Source: Psilocybe azurescens (taxonomy: Eukaryota; Basidiomycota; Agaricomycetes; Agaricales; Agrocybaceae). Taken from it: DNA of 64,000 nt. The notes under the pieces are model-generated. The model was given only the letters and a program-made list of their open reading frames with translations. It was not told the DNA's origin and did not search any database. Both the position numbers and the translations under genes were made by a program. Where the stretch lies: positions 62,001 through 126,000 of the forward strand of contig JAJIRX010000196.1 in NCBI GenBank assembly GCA_023853785.1, written 5' to 3'. The first letter of the stretch is position 1, and every line of letters starts with the position of its first letter. Positions 11,654 through 31,200 of the stretch are shown in pieces.

Positions 11654-11962
11654 TATGGTTTTAATCTCTCGAAATTTTGTAGATTCAAACCGAGCGATTA
11701 GGGTGATGGTACAATGTCGGATAAATTTCTTCAGAACATAGCAGCGTGTGTGTAACGAAGGAAAGAAACGTTTTGAGCTTTGTATTAAATAACACTCAAT
11801 CATGTATAAAATCGATCGCTCACTAGACATATTTCGTTAAATCCCTTGATTGATTACGACACAAGCAAGCAGACTGCAATACGGAAAATGTGTTGAGATT
11901 AAGAATATCCGATATCCAGTAAGACAACAATAAGAAAGATAAAGAGGTAGGTACATGAGATG
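11654..11962. other. intergenic between convergent genes
   Basis: About 310 bases between the catalase and MTR4 stop codons. AT-rich, with no coding signal; it should carry both polyadenylation regions. Confidence 0.5.
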
Positions 11963-14900
11963 CTAGAGATACAAGGATGAGCAAAATATCACAGAGTTGG
12001 GTCTCTCCAAGAGTTCTGACGCCTTTTCAAACTTCTCCTTCAGCTCTGAATTGCCTATCACTTTGGCGGCCTGAGCCATTTGACGGAGCAATTCACCTAA
12101 TCGTCTGAAGACACGGATAAGACTGCCTTCGAACTGATCCGTGAGCTAGAAAAAAAAACGAAGGAAGGCATATCAGTAACCAGTTGTTCTCGACAAAGAA
12201 GATGAAGGAACTGACCTTGCATATCTCTGAGAAAGAGGCACCGCGACACCATTGAACAACAGCGTCCATGAGCTCGACCTTGAACGAGGATACGTATTCG
12301 TCCTCATCGATTGCCAACTTTGACTCTTTGGATACTTTGGCTATCCGTCTGGCTATTTCCTGCATCACTCGGAGAGGGGCGGCCAATTCTTCCTTCAACT
12401 TCGTAGCTTGTTCACTCTGGAGATAGAACAAAGACAGTTTTATCAGAATTTATCCTATGTATAACAAAGAAGGAAAAACGGACCTTTTCTGTGAATACGA
12501 AACAGCTCAAGAGAGCAGCACATTGCTCAGGTGCCAGAGAGTTGAACACGCCGTTGAAGATGAGCTCCGTCAACAGCAACTCGTCTCCTGAGCTGATCTC
12601 ACACGCAACTCTGCCTTTCATGTCCACGATGTCGGCAGAATCGGTGAAAGCCAGACGGCGGAGCACACGTTTGCGGCACTTGAGCTCTTCGAGTTGCAGA
12701 ACGTCGTGGGTCGCCTGTATGCGTCTTTTGAGATTTCGGATGCGTTCTTGGCTGTCTTTCTTTTTGGAGTATAGGGTGTAGAGTTCCGGGAGTCTCGTGT
12801 CGTTGTGTAGGGGACTAGAGAACATCTTTTGTTCCATGGCGGCGATTTTCTAGGATGTTCGTGTTAGCAAATGGTATTTTCTCTTTCAAGAAAGGTGACT
12901 GAGGGTTTACCTTGACAAGCTCTTTGAATTTGTCGTCTTTGATGCCCATGTTCTCTATCGGATCAAGCAGGGCGACACCATCTGGGAACCGGCGATGGAC
13001 TTCCAAAACACTCTTCCACAATGTTTCGCGGGCCTGGTCTTGACGAAGATCCTTGGGGAGGAACACACGGATATGGCTGATACCATCCAACGTTGATAAG
13101 AGGACAGGGACTACCATTGGGATGCCTTTCTGTCCTGGAGCACAGGGCTGCACCCCGCCAGGTGTCGGTGTAATTGCGGCGTTCCTCTCCTTCGAGATAG
13201 TGCCGCCTGGAGCACAGTTAAGAAGGACATCGACGATGTACTGTTCGTGTGGTGGGAGTTCTTCAGGTTTAGGACCAAGTTTATTCTGGGCATTTTCGAT
13301 GAGTACGAGCACGCAAAGAAAAAAGAAAAAACAGACTTTGGGTGCTAATCGCTTTTCGTAATTGATGACGATTCCCCATCCAAAGTCGAGTTTTTGATAT
13401 TTGACTTTGACGAGGCGACCGGGTTGAAGGAACGGAAGAGCGTACGTAGGATGGGTGATCACTTCTTTGAAATCGGCTAGCATTTGGTCGAGCTGTTGTC
13501 GGTAATCGTAGTATTGCGATACAAGATTTTCATCGGGGATGATTGTTGAGCTCCTTGTCTCCTCTTCTTTTTCAGGTCTAATGTAGGCGAAGTCAGCAAA
13601 GTTTATTTATAAAAACGCCTAATTGTATCTCTTACCGTCTTCAAGAGCCGGGATTCCAGCACTGCTTTGGAATTGGAAAAACATCTTTCCAGCATGAATT
13701 CTGGACTGATACCTTCGACTTTCATCAAGTTCAGCACCATATTATAACCCAGATGGAAAGCTGAATCCAATCTATCGGCTTCGCCTTTCACCATCTCCTT
13801 GGCGGCAGTCGGTTCCAATTTCTCGTCGCACATCATAATAACAACACCGCGATCATCCAGTCCTCTTCGTCCGGCTCGTCCAGACATTTGGATGTACTCG
13901 CCAGATGAGATGTTGCGGAACTCACGACCGTCGAACTTTCTAGTGGCCGTGAAAACGACGGTTTTGGCGGGCATGTTGAGACCGATGGAGAACGTCTCGG
14001 TGGCGAAGAGAACTTTGATAAGTCCCTCTTGGAAAAGAATCTCAATGACTTCTTTGAGGATAGGCAGAAGACCTCCATGATGGATACCGATACCGCGACG
14101 GAGGAGGGGAAGGAGGTTTGCGATTTGAGGTAACTGGCGATCGTCTTGTGCAAGATTTTCGATGGCATTGTTGAAGATGTTGCTGACGAGATCTTGTTCT
14201 TCCGTCGAGTTGAATTCGAACTTTGACAATGTGAGAGCAAGGCCTTCGCATTCTCGTTTGCTGAAAGAGAATACAATGACTGGGTTGTAATTTTTACGCA
14301 TGATCACTTTGATAATTTTGGATATGTCGGAAGACCCTGTGTAATTGTTAGCAGACGCGGACAAAACGGCACTGAGGCATATAACACACCTTTCTTGTCC
14401 CCTCCCTTCTTTGTTTTTCCTTTTTGCCTTTCCCGCCTTTTGAATCTGCAGGGTCTTCTCCCATTCCATCCTGAATTTTACCCATGGCTTTGCTGAAGTT
14501 GTCTTCTCGGAATTCTCCCTTCTCGTTGACTACCAGGTAGATACCCTCACCACCCGCTGGGAAAAGATAATGTTGAAGAGGTGTCGGTCGGAAGTCGGTG
14601 TACACGACATGACATGGTTGTTCGTGTGATTTGCATATCCATTCAGCGAACTGCATGGCATTTGGGATGGTGGCTGAGAGAAACACGTAGCGGACAGTAT
14701 GAGGAAGAAGGATAATAGTCTCTTCCCAAACGACACCACGTTCCTTGTCGCGCATGTAATGGATTTCATCGAAGATGACCCAGGCTACTTCGCGCATGAT
14801 TTCCGAACCTCGGTACAGCATTGATCGCAGAATCTGAGGGCAGATATGTCAGTCGCGCGCGCCAATCAAGGATAAATTTATTGAGTGCACCTCTGTAGTC

Positions 14901-15723
14901 ATCACCAGGCATGTTGCAGATGGATTAATGGTAACATCTCCCGTCATGAGCCCAACATCTCCAAACTCTGCCAACATTTCACGGTACTTTTGATTGCTCA
15001 GCGCCTAAAGAATCGCTATGTAAACAAATTGACGCTCTGACACTTAAAAGGATAAGAACCTTGATAGGACTGGTGTAAATAACTCTCTGTTTTCGATTCA
15101 AGCATTGAGCGATGGCATATTCTGCTACGACAGTCTTTCCGGCACTCGTATGGGCAGAAACAAGAACACTTTCATTTCTCTGTATAGCGTAAACGGAAAC
15201 CCTCTGGAAAGGATCGAGTTCGAATTTGTATTCGCGGTCCGGCTTTGCGGGAGGGACATGCTTCGATATAGGAATGTAGTTGTAACCCGGAGGGACAGCA
15301 ACTTGATGCCTAACCTAGAGTTCAGATGCATAAGAAAGTTATGATTCGCATTGTCAACAAAACTTACTTGGTGCTTCAGCTCCAGGCGCGAACCGGCCTC
15401 CGTCGAACCGCCATCCAACCCTGCGCTCGCCGCTACTTCACGTTTCGCTTCGGTCTCAAAATCATCAAGAACTATTGGTTTGGGGGAAGAAAGCCGAGGT
15501 TTTTGGGTTCAGATGGACCTGCATCATTGGCAGAACTCTGTTCTACATGGCCATCCGTTTCTTGGTGGACCATAGAATCTGGGGGAGGTGTGGTTGCTTT
15601 TCTCTTTTGGGTAGCTTTAGAGTTCTGAGAGGATGGATCGACTGCCATGGAATCCTGGTTATCGAATTCATTGTCGTCTGCTCCCTCTTCCAGGAACGAG
15701 AACAGATCGGTGGTGGAGTTCAT
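11963..15723 (-). CDS. MTR4: Mtr4-type exosome RNA helicase
   Basis: Ski2-like DExH helicase that feeds RNA to the nuclear exosome as part of TRAMP. Domains in order: acidic, disordered N-terminus; [32 protein letters not shown]; Walker [13 protein letters not shown] box in [19 protein letters not shown] in [16 protein letters not shown]; second RecA domain with [23 protein letters not shown] and the [10 protein letters not shown] motif; arch domain with a KOW-like [24 protein letters not shown]; and the C-terminal helical domain ending [10 protein letters not shown], close to the usual FAASLYL end. About ten exons. Three one-base frame breaks sit in five-base A/T runs at 15500-15504, 14421-14425 and 13677-13681. 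Each is repaired by one more base, giving the expected [24 protein letters not shown] and ERCFFQFQ. Since the gene is essential in fungi studied, sequence error is likelier than decay. Confidence 0.95.
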
Positions 15724-15984
15724 TGCAGAAAATGTTTTTCAGCATATTGTCACGCTCGCGTTACACCATATGCTGTGACTTACTGTGTCATAATTAGATC
15801 TAATCTTATCTTTTGGCTGTCTATACAACTTGCAAGGTCGCTTAGGTTCAACAAATGAGAGCAGTACTTCGGTATACATCACGATTCCATGTTTGTTCAT
15901 ACATAGGTATATTCTGTTTCTCTGCAATAAATAAATTTTGCCTTTCACCGAGACATTCAACTACTCAGACTGCAGGGCATTCAC

Positions 15985-18421
<2,437 letters not shown>

Positions 18422-21400
18422 GATGGACTGTTTTATGAAGGCACAAGAAGTCGAGGGCTGGTAGGTCGGCTTGAAAGGGGAAAAAGATACGTCCCTTGTC
18501 TGGCTATTTGTACCTCTAGCCTTCGAGTTTTTGGAATCTTTGCATAAGGGAGAGAAGTTTTCAAAAAGACATGTGGTGATCATATCATTCCTGCGTCCTG
18601 ACACTACAGCACATGGTTCCTCAGAGTCTCAATTCGACACTTGTTGCCAGGTTTGTGCGGAACAGACGGTTCAGCAATGGCAGAAGAATAAGATTGGTTG
18701 GATCAGGCGACGATAGTCCATGCGTCGGCGAAAGATATCTTTAGAGACTTGTATACATCAGATGAGATATATTACCGCTCTGTGCCGTGTAAAGTTGTAA
18801 ACTAGGTCTGGTTGTCATCCGAGTCCTGGAATGCATTGTTCCCTCCATGTTGTACGGTATGGTCCGCACGCAAAGAAGATATGAGTCCAGTTTAAGGGTT
18901 CACGGCAACTAAGGAAATTGAATGAAGAAAGCTGAAGAAATAATGTAGTTTTCGAACAGTATAGAAATCCTTTCTAGGGTGCAGTTGTGCGAGGTCGCCG
19001 AACATTTCCGCGATAAGAAAGAATGGATCCAAGAACCGGGCGTCCGCTGAAGGCAAGTCTCAAGAGGCAGAAATTGGTAGATAAAGCATAGATAGAAGAC
19101 ACATGGCGCACATGGCGCACATCATCCGGACAAGATGCTGCAGACCAGCGTTCCGAGCTAGGTTCATCGAGGAGAAGGTCAACCCGCCGTTCAAAGTGAT
19201 GCACACAATCGCAAATATTTGTCACAAGAGCATGAAACAAGAATCACGTGTGAGCTTACCACCTTGTCCTCAATTCATTCAGATCGTCCTAGTGCCACCA
19301 AAATGCCACCCAACGCTGTCAGGTAACGGGAATCTCTATAGAGGCTCTCCGGTGACCCAGTCAAACTTGCGGGTTCATTCTGACTGTAAAAGCCTTCTAA
19401 AAAGCCATTCTCTGCCAGCCCTATTTCCTTATCACTGGAACCATATGCATACCTGACCAGAAGTTCGCATTGCTTGATTCTTGCTTGAGCCTTTGAACCT
19501 ACAAAGCAACCGATTTCTCTCTTATCCTCACTATTGTTCTGCTTTGCAGCGTATTTGGTGCCGTTTTATCTCGGAGCTATCGACATCTGTGATGCAACCG
19601 TTATCTATCTTAAGAACCCTCGTTCAAAGATAGAATCGTACGCGACTAGTTAGACGGCACAACCCAACGCAAATACAACTACAATCTCCGGAATTTCTTT
19701 GACATCTTCTCTGCGTTGCATACGTGTTTTTCTGACTAGAGCCCGCTGACGACTGGATGACGCGCTTCTTTCGGGACTTGAATGACATCAATGGAAAGGG
19801 ATTATATAGGTCGCAATTCAACCATTCGGCATTCGCACGAGATACTAGCCTCACGACTTGGATTAGTCTATGTAGAATCTTTCGACACGAAGGTTCGTGG
19901 TCACATTGTCACCATAACTATTGAAAGGGTTCAGTCAAGCTGTGATCCTTCAATTTGTTTCATTAGACCATGTCTCGTAATCTCAATGACCCCGCGCCGT
20001 CGCGCGAACGGCACGCCTGGTATGGGACTCGAATGTTCAACATGCTATGCTAATAACTGGATCTCTCCAATTTTAATCCAATGCGATTTTAAATGGGCGT
20101 TTCTTTCTGGGGCAAGCACATCACTAAAAAATGAAACAGACCAGAAATGGGTATCTAGTCAGCACCTCGACCGGGGATACTGAAGAGCTACAAGTTTCAG
20201 GCTAGCCTGTGTAAAACCATTGGACACGAAAGTTCTAATTTCTGTCATCAGTCAGTAATCAATAATCGTCCTTTTGAAGTTGGGATGGTCAAGCTCTGAT
20301 CCTCTTCACCCATCTTGTATGTTACTCCATTGTCTCAAGTGCCGTGGTTGTCACGTCATCTCTAACCAATTGAATACGAAAACGGGACACCCGAATAAGA
20401 ATTGAATGTTCACTGTCTCAAGCTCTCAAGCATTCTTTAATCTTCATCACGCGGGAGCTTCAGGTCGAGATGCGTAGTCTGCGTAGACCCGAAATGCTTT
20501 CAGATCTTCTCCGAATGGCTACTAATTACATCTAAGAAGAAAGATACCAAGCGCTAGGCTCCTACCACATACCTATCCATGAAAAGATAGGGTAGAACAC
20601 CGAGGAGAAAGAACGCTATGACCCGTAGTCCACTATCGCGATATTTTGAGCGTACGGGTTTCTGTCATGGCTGCCACATGGTGTGCAGGGGTCAGGCAGG
20701 AGTATATCCGGTCCTCAAATAGAGTTGCAGTGCACATTGTAGCATTGCTGTACGAGCGTATTATTGGAACGAGCACTGTATTTTCGTGGAAATATCTCGG
20801 GCTGCACGATGTTATTAATACTTGGACATTGGTACAGACAATATGGCTATCAATTAATTATAATCGATCGTGAACGCGTGAGCCGTATGACCGTTCGACG
20901 CCATGGAACTCCATTGTCGACACTCTCGAGTGGATTATTTATCCGTGACAGAGGTAGAGACGGTCTTCTAACACCATTCAGTAGCTCGTACACCAAGTCC
21001 AAGGATTCGGGTTTATGGATTGCATTATTTTGGTCTGCCAAATGTTTCTGGTTGGTCGTGGCAGCATCCAGTAGCAACTACACACAACAAGACGTCTGTA
21101 AGTCAATTTCACAACAGAGCAGAATCAAGAACATGGAAAGCATGTGCAAATGGCGAAAGCGAGAGCAAAAGAAATATGAAAAGAGGTTGTATTTATGATA
21201 AGCCGATAAACCAAATTCCACATGAGAAAGAGTGTAGGCGACTATTAAAAGTCAAGCGATTTCGAGATACAATCCTATATGGGACCGATGAACGAAATTT
21301 GATCGCGCAGATGGGATGGGGGAATATAGGGTACGACAGAAGGGATGGTGTTGCACAACGTATACGAGAGCACGAACGACGAGAAAGAAACAAAAAGAAA

Positions 21401-21776
21401 CGACAGGTACTACGAAGGATGAAGTGGTATTCTATTAAAGGCATAGAGGGATGCAAGGGGAATATATATATACCGATGAAGGAAATAAAAAAAAGATTGA
21501 GAGAGGATGTGTGGTGGGAGGATAGTGGCAAACATTGTCCATTATTGAGAAACAAAATATTTTGGTTTCCAGCTGTGAGATAGAAGACCAAGGTGTCGTG
21601 TCCCACATGTGACTTTATAGTTGGATTCTGAAGTGATGGCTGAACTCGGTGAGTATTAAAGGTTTGGGCGAAACGGAATAACTAGGTGTACCTCAATTTT
21701 GTCTCCTTGTCTCCATCGGTGTAAAATAAGATCCCAGCGGGCCGCGTCTTCCCTGAAAAAGCAGCGGCAACCCCCT
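18422..21776. other. long intergenic stretch, no gene recognised
   Basis: About 3.3 kb. Several open frames of 60-190 codons exist (the longest on the plus strand at 21020-21583). None shows family similarity, consistent splice structure or a balanced composition, so I call nothing here. The left end holds the chitinase promoter. Confidence 0.45.
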
Positions 21777-22680
21777 TCATACATCGACATATATCAGGAT
21801 TGGCTCTCCTACGCCTTCGATCTCGGGGATTACGCATTTAAGATCAAAGGCTTTTGCCAGAACAATCTTGAAGATCTTCTGCACGTTTATTGAAGCTGAC
21901 GTTGAACAGAAAATCAGGGATGCATGCATGGCACGTGCGAATTTCTTCGCCTTGAGGATGAGTCAGAATGGGATAAAGAAACGCGGTAGAATGCGATTTC
22001 ATTCACCTGTTTCGTGATCTCCTCTTGTTCGTCGCGTGGAAAGGTGGCAAATTGGTCGAATTTGGTGCCAATTAGGAAGGGTATAGCGGTCTAAAGGGGA
22101 AGGGGGTTCAGAAATGAGTGGTTTGTAGGTTGTAAAGAACCTGATGAATAGAACACACCTTGTTGAAACCGCGTGCTTGCCTATACCATTCTTTCACCGA
22201 GTTGAGGGTGGATTTGCGGGAGAGATCGAACATGAACAGGATTGCAACAGCATCATTGCAGACGAGCGGCAGCATGTTGACGAATTCTCTCTGTCCTCCT
22301 AAATCCCATATCGAAAATGTAATTGTCGTTCGACGAACAGAGATAGTCTTCTCCATGAAATTGACGCCTATATTTCTGATTTGTTGAATTCTGGATAAAA
22401 AGAACTCCCAAACGTACCCAGCGTCTGGATATAATCCTCATCGAAACTACCCTCCACATATTTCACCATCAAGCTTGTTTTGCCGATCTGTGAATCACCA
22501 ACCATACCTACTTTGATCACGACACTATCACGTATCGCGTGAGCTGGTTGCTAGTTGAAGTCAGAGAAATGATTACCTGTTCTTCTCGTCATTATTTTCG
22601 ATAGCGGTGTGGAGATTTTGGTTGCTTGGTCCAGCTTCGGGGGGCGAGGTGGTAGCTGAAGAGGAGGCTGGGGTCGACAT
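21777..22680 (-). CDS. spg1: Spg1/Tem1-type small GTPase of the septation network
   Basis: Ras-superfamily GTPase that starts the septation initiation (mitotic exit) network at the spindle pole body. Motifs: P-loop [21 protein letters not shown], then [19 protein letters not shown], switch II in [19 protein letters not shown], the very conserved [18 protein letters not shown] and [13 protein letters not shown], and the guanine-specificity motif in IGTKFDQF. The ending ILIYVDV precedes TGA at 21777-21779. The start at 22680 ([12 protein letters not shown]) needs a 52-nt intron from gtaatc to gatag that joins the tail to [10 protein letters not shown] in phase. A shorter start at a downstream ATG is possible but would need a 33-nt intron. 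Confidence 0.93.
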
Positions 22681-24361
22681 GATCCACTTGATCCGAGCGA
22701 ATGTGGGCTATTCGGATGCCAGAACGCGTCGTTCCAAGTTGTTGAATGTGGTAAGGGTAGAGAAAGACAGGGAACGCAAAGGAAAGATGTAAGACCAGGA
22801 AAAGGGAGAGAAGCTAGGCAAGAAGGACGCGTTTTGGCCGCGTTGACAGAATTATTGGGCTTGTTGAGACCACACCCAATTAAAAGTGGGCCCGCAAAGC
22901 AAAACAAACTTTCGCCGTCGTCGTTGTCGTCAACACCGAACCAGGCAGGTGTTGTTTCGAAACAAACATTGGTGACTAGGGTCAGGATCATAATCAGATG
23001 CCCTTGACAAGCATGTGCAAATATAACTGTTCTTTCACAACCTTGAGTTGCAACTCTGTTATGTACAACATCCTAATAACAGTTATTCAGGTTTCCAGTG
23101 ACATCTGTCGACTCAAACCTTCGAGTGTACCGGCCAGGAACGACTAAATAAACACCCTCGTCATCCATGTTCTTCAACAAGGCAGGGACACAATTGGAAT
23201 CTTACCGAGTTCTTTGATCAAAGCTTAAGACTCTGAACGATGACCTCTGCCTGTGCACATACACTTGGTTATATCGGACGTAGATCCCCTTTCAAGCCTT
23301 CTGCTTAAACCCACTGTTATTCATAGTATACAATTTATCCATCAAGGTTTAAAGATTTAAAGTCTTGCTCACATTTCGCCGTCGGGACCGGGATAACACA
23401 ACACTTCCTCGGAACAAGGACACCCGCCGTATACATGATGATGTCTCGACCACTGTTGCTGTTGCTTCTCCCAAAAATCTCTGGTGGGAGTGCATCGCCA
23501 TTCCGCAGTAATCTCCCGCCAGTCGGATAAAGTCTACGGATTGTGTTCAAGGCTCTTCCACACACGGTCTTTAACGGTGTCTATCATGGGCAATAGCGGG
23601 GTATCGGTCTGATGGTTTGTAAGAGCCCATATACTTACGACTCCTCTGACTCCGTATAGTGTCGTAAAGTGCGTACTTATGTATGACGCGGCTTGCGCAT
23701 CAAGTTTCCGTCGGGCACGTACTTTGCCATATACAGCCACGTTCCCGCCCGTTACTCCCATTAAACGCCTGTTACCCCATACCTGTCAAGCCCTCCAGGA
23801 ACATACCCCGCTTGATATACTTAACTCCAATTTTGAATCCAGGTTTGATCATCGAGACCAGTCGGAGTAACTTTCTTGGTAAAAACTCGTCCCATGATTG
23901 GAAGCCTCTGTTGGAGCCTCATGATCCACGCAACTCGCTTGTAACTGTTTTATGCGCTGGCTCTAAAAATCGAAGAGGCTTCCTGCAAATTTTCTCCATA
24001 TTGGTAGCTGTCGTATAACTAAATCGTCCTTCTGGCTATATCGCGGTTGTACTTCGGATAGGCACGCAACAGCGCCCGCCACGTCATTCACCATGGGATA
24101 GCCGACAACCAACTCGCAACTGGACACCTCAAAATTAGGCCTGCATACCAGAACGCTTTCGTCGTCGATGTGCTTTTGCGACAATTTATCCGGGCTAAGA
24201 AGAATGGAACAGCAACGAAATGATCACGAGCTACATTGATTCCGAACACCACCCGTATACCTCGCGTTTGCCACATACGTCTTGTCCCCACTTGTATATT
24301 TAGAACACGCAAACTATGAACTCCATGGTCTATATTCCCCGGACCCATTTTAACCTCAAGA
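22681..24361. other. intergenic between divergent spg1 and cellobiose dehydrogenase
   Basis: About 1.7 kb with no convincing coding frame. It must contain both promoters. A CCCCGG word near 24337 matches the fungal CreA/Mig1 consensus loosely, which alone proves nothing. Confidence 0.45.
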
Positions 24362-24371
24362 GATATATAAT
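24362..24371 (+). promoter_or_regulatory. TATA box of the cellobiose dehydrogenase gene
   Basis: gatatataat lies about 60-70 bases upstream of the start codon at 24431, a normal spacing for an inducible basidiomycete gene. Confidence 0.5.
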
Positions 24372-24430
24372 CCGAGGTTTGACGATTGCTTACCCCTCAC
24401 CCAGTCGTTTTATCCCTTTTTTACGAGGTG

Positions 24431-27929
<3,499 letters not shown>

Positions 27930-28290
27930 TTTCGAGAAGAGAGGGAGGAGTAGCATTATCTCAATCTGTTTATGTATCGCATGTCACGATATTCGGCTTC
28001 GCAATTGCGCAAGAAATTAAAAATAAAGTAACATTAGAAGCTACTAGGATGTGGCACCCAGTCTTTCGACTGCGAACGGCGCATGCATGTACAGATGTAG
28101 TCAAGACTCGAAGGAGCGTCAGAAACTCGAACATCTCTAACCAAATAATTACTGAAGAAATAAAAACGAGTCGCGTGCGGATGTGCGAGTAATAGTCGTC
28201 TGGCACCCTTTATGGCAGAGCACCTGTAACTACATATGTAGTTAACTACTAATTAAGGAAGAATGGTCCTGTGTACTTTCTATATACTAT
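27930..28290. other. intergenic between convergent genes
   Basis: About 360 bases between the stop codons of cellobiose dehydrogenase and Spf1. AT-rich; nothing coding seen. Confidence 0.5.
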
Positions 28291-31200
28291 CTATTGAGCC
28301 TTGAGCTTAAGCTCGCCATTGACTTCGACGGCGCCTTCAGCCTCGTTCTTCGCCTTCTCGAGCTCTTCCAGCAGCCGCCTCTGCTCCCGGCGCTCCCTGC
28401 CGCGTGTGATCATGGGCTTGGGCTCCAGGTCCGCGAAGAGGTACTTGCAGATGATCTCGATGATGTAGCAGCCGACGAAGTCGATGAGCATGGACGCTGT
28501 GAGACGCGTCTTGAACTAGTAGTGTTGAGGTCAGAGATGGGGGGTACTTTGGAGGGTTGTAGGGGTGGCTCGACTTACGGAGTTTTGCATCTCGACGATC
28601 TGGAGCCATCGGTTCATCTCTGGCACGAGGTCCAGCGCGCCAGAGAAGGCGACGAAGCTGGCGCCTACAAGCCCGTACCATAACGCCTTGTTCTCGCTAA
28701 TGCCTTCGCGGAATGGGCGGCCCTGTATTATGGAAAGAAAAAAAGAGTTGACTTTAGCATGTGTACTTTTTATTATGTAAAGGCGGGTTAAAGCGCGTAC
28801 TTGGAAGTTGATCGTGAAGGTGGACACCTGTTGCGAGAGGCCCAGGAGGTAGATCGCGGTGTTCAGCAAGCTAGGCTCGAATTTCGCCTCGAGATCGATA
28901 GGACCCATCCTGAAAACCAAAAATCAGTCAATGGGAACCCCAGGCAACGACATGAAGAGAAGAACGACGTACGTCTCATACGCATGCGAGAGTGTAGTGA
29001 TATACACCAGCGTCGCGATGTGCAGCGCAAACTGCAGGAGCACCGAGAGGAGCACGTAGAAGTTGAAGATGTTCCCGATCGGGCGCTCTCTCGACAATTT
29101 CTCAACCGGCTACAACAATAATAAAGAAGCATACTCAGAAAACGAAGGCATGTAATAGGAACAAGACGCAACGCACCTTGGCGCGCGATATGCAGAGGAA
29201 GCAGACGGACATGAGCATGCCGGTGATGGTGACCTGGTAGTCGCCGAACTTGATGCCGTCGAGGTACTGCACGGAGAGGCTGTACGCGGTGATGAGGCAG
29301 TTGAGCGCGAGGATCTTGTACATCTGCGTCGTCGCGACGAGCGTGCAGCGGCCTTGCCGGATGATGTGAGTGACTGGGTGGTTAGTGGTAGAGGTGGGTG
29401 AGTATAAAAGAGGAAGGAAGGAAGGGGGCGATACACACTAGCTGAGACGTGGGACAGCTTGGACGTGAACGGCGCGGCGCAGGATGCGTCTCCGAGTTTG
29501 ATCTTGGGGACCTCCTCGTCGCCCTCCATATCCGCCATCTTATCCGTAATAGCCGTCAAATCGAACTGATCCAAAAAGTTCGCATCAGGATACCAACGCC
29601 CATAGCACACAGACAAAACACGCACCTTCTCCAACGCATTCTTCTTCCTCTTGTCCCCATACTCGCGGGCAGCGACCTGCTGCGCCTCCACCGCCTGCGG
29701 CATCAGGTGCGCAATCGCAGCGGGCACGGGCGGCGGCGGCTGCCCAAACCGCGCGCTGATGCTCAGCTGGCTCTCATACACCTTCTTCACCCGCTCCAGG
29801 CGCTGCCGCTCCGCGATCTTCTGCAGGTCCTCGGGCGTGCCGTCGAGCAGCGCGACGCCGATGTGCGCCTGCTTCAGCGCGCCGACGTCGTTCGTGCCGT
29901 CGCCGGCCATGAGCGTGATGTACCCGAGCGTCTTGAGCGTGGTGAGGATGTGCTCCTTCTGGGAGGGCGAGACGCGCGCGTAGACGTATGTGTGCTGCAC
30001 GAGCGTGGACCAGGCGGGCCGGGCGGAGAAGTGCTTCATGGCGGCGCCGGTGATGCAGATGTCGTATTGCGCGAAGAGGGACTCGTCGAGCGGCTCGGCG
30101 GGGTTGACGGGGATGATCTTGGTTTCGTCGACCGTGCGCCAGACGAGGTCTGATAAGAGGTAAGTAGGTAGGTAAGTAAGTGGAAAGATGAGAGAGAGAG
30201 AGAGGCGCGGTGGGGACTAACCTTCGTCGTGTTTGGGGTTCTCGGCTAGGTCGAGGATGAGCGCTTCCCGATCGACAATTTCTACTTCGCGCGCGACGTG
30301 CACGGCTGTGAGCGGGTTGTCGCCTGTGATCATGACGCACTGTGATGCGACGGTGTTAGCATATAAACAGACTACGAAAGCGCAGCGAAAGTGGAAAATG
30401 ACGACGAGGGAGATGTGGATGTGAAAAAGAACGCACCCGATGCGACGAATCCGCAAGCATCTTCAACGTCTCCACCGCATCGCTCTTGAGCGGGCAATGG
30501 AACACCAAAAATCCAGCGAAGACCAGTTTGCTCTCCACCTCTGTCCGATGCAGTTTGTTGATCTATGAGCGTATCATCATCAGCATTCGTATTCCAGAGC
30601 ATATAGGATGTAGGAGGAAGTGGAAATGGAGGAAAAGGAAAAGGAAAAGAACACCAACACACACCTTCTCCGAGTTCATCCAGTCCATCTCCTTCATCGC
30701 GAGCGCCAGCACGCGGCTCCCCCTGCCTCGTGTACCATTTATACGTATCGTCGTATTCCTGCGGCACCACCGCGAGCATGCCCCGGATCGTCTCCGGCGC
30801 GCCTTTCACCGCCGCCAACAGTTTTCCTGTTCCGGAGCTGGAGCTGGGGGGGAGGAGGGAGATGGTGGACATGCGCTTGAGCGCGGACGAGAATTGGAAG
30901 CGCCGTTTGATCTGCAGGGTTACTTTGTGTGCGGAGGAGGGTGCGGGGGTGATTATGTCGCCTGCAAGATGGGCGGAAAGGGGGGAGGTTAGGTTAGTCA
31001 AGCAAGGCGCAGGACGAAAAGACTCGGACGCACCTTTGTTCAACGTCCATTCGAGAGCGTCGAGCGTCGTCTTCTCCATGGGGTCGCCTACGATCATGCC
31101 GTCGTCGAGCTTGACGAGCGCGTGCGCCGCTGCGAGGCAGAGCATGGTTTCTCGGGAGGTCTCTTTGACGTTGACGAGCTGGCGGCGGTCTTTGGGGCTT

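Noticed and set aside
15466..15525. 48-nt intron in the MTR4 N-terminus (gtccat...ccaatag) as an explanation of the frame change
   Set aside because: The donor is very poor and removal would delete KKPR-type sequence; a missing A in the 15500-15504 run fits better and matches the other breaks.
21020..21583. 187-codon plus-strand frame, Lys/Arg-rich
   Set aside because: No family similarity, no neighbouring exons, and a composition driven by AG-rich sequence (RRERNKKKRQ). It reads like the complement of a pyrimidine-rich untranslated region.
22551..22991. alternative N-terminal frame and start (MTRRT...) for Spg1
   Set aside because: It would need a 33-nt intron. The 52-nt intron with a longer start gives in-phase joining to the conserved [10 protein letters not shown].
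24330..24345. CreA/Mig1 repressor site upstream of cellobiose dehydrogenase
   Set aside because: A single CCCCGG word is expected by chance at this length; no second site nearby.
29449..30153. 234-codon plus-strand frame opposite SPF1
   Set aside because: Its Arg/Leu-rich, domain-free product is the antisense shadow of GC-rich SPF1 coding sequence, which has clear P5A motifs in the other strand.
29774..30340. 188-codon minus-strand frame rich in Arg and His
   Set aside because: Runs in another phase through the same SPF1 exons; composition is an effect of GC-rich codons.
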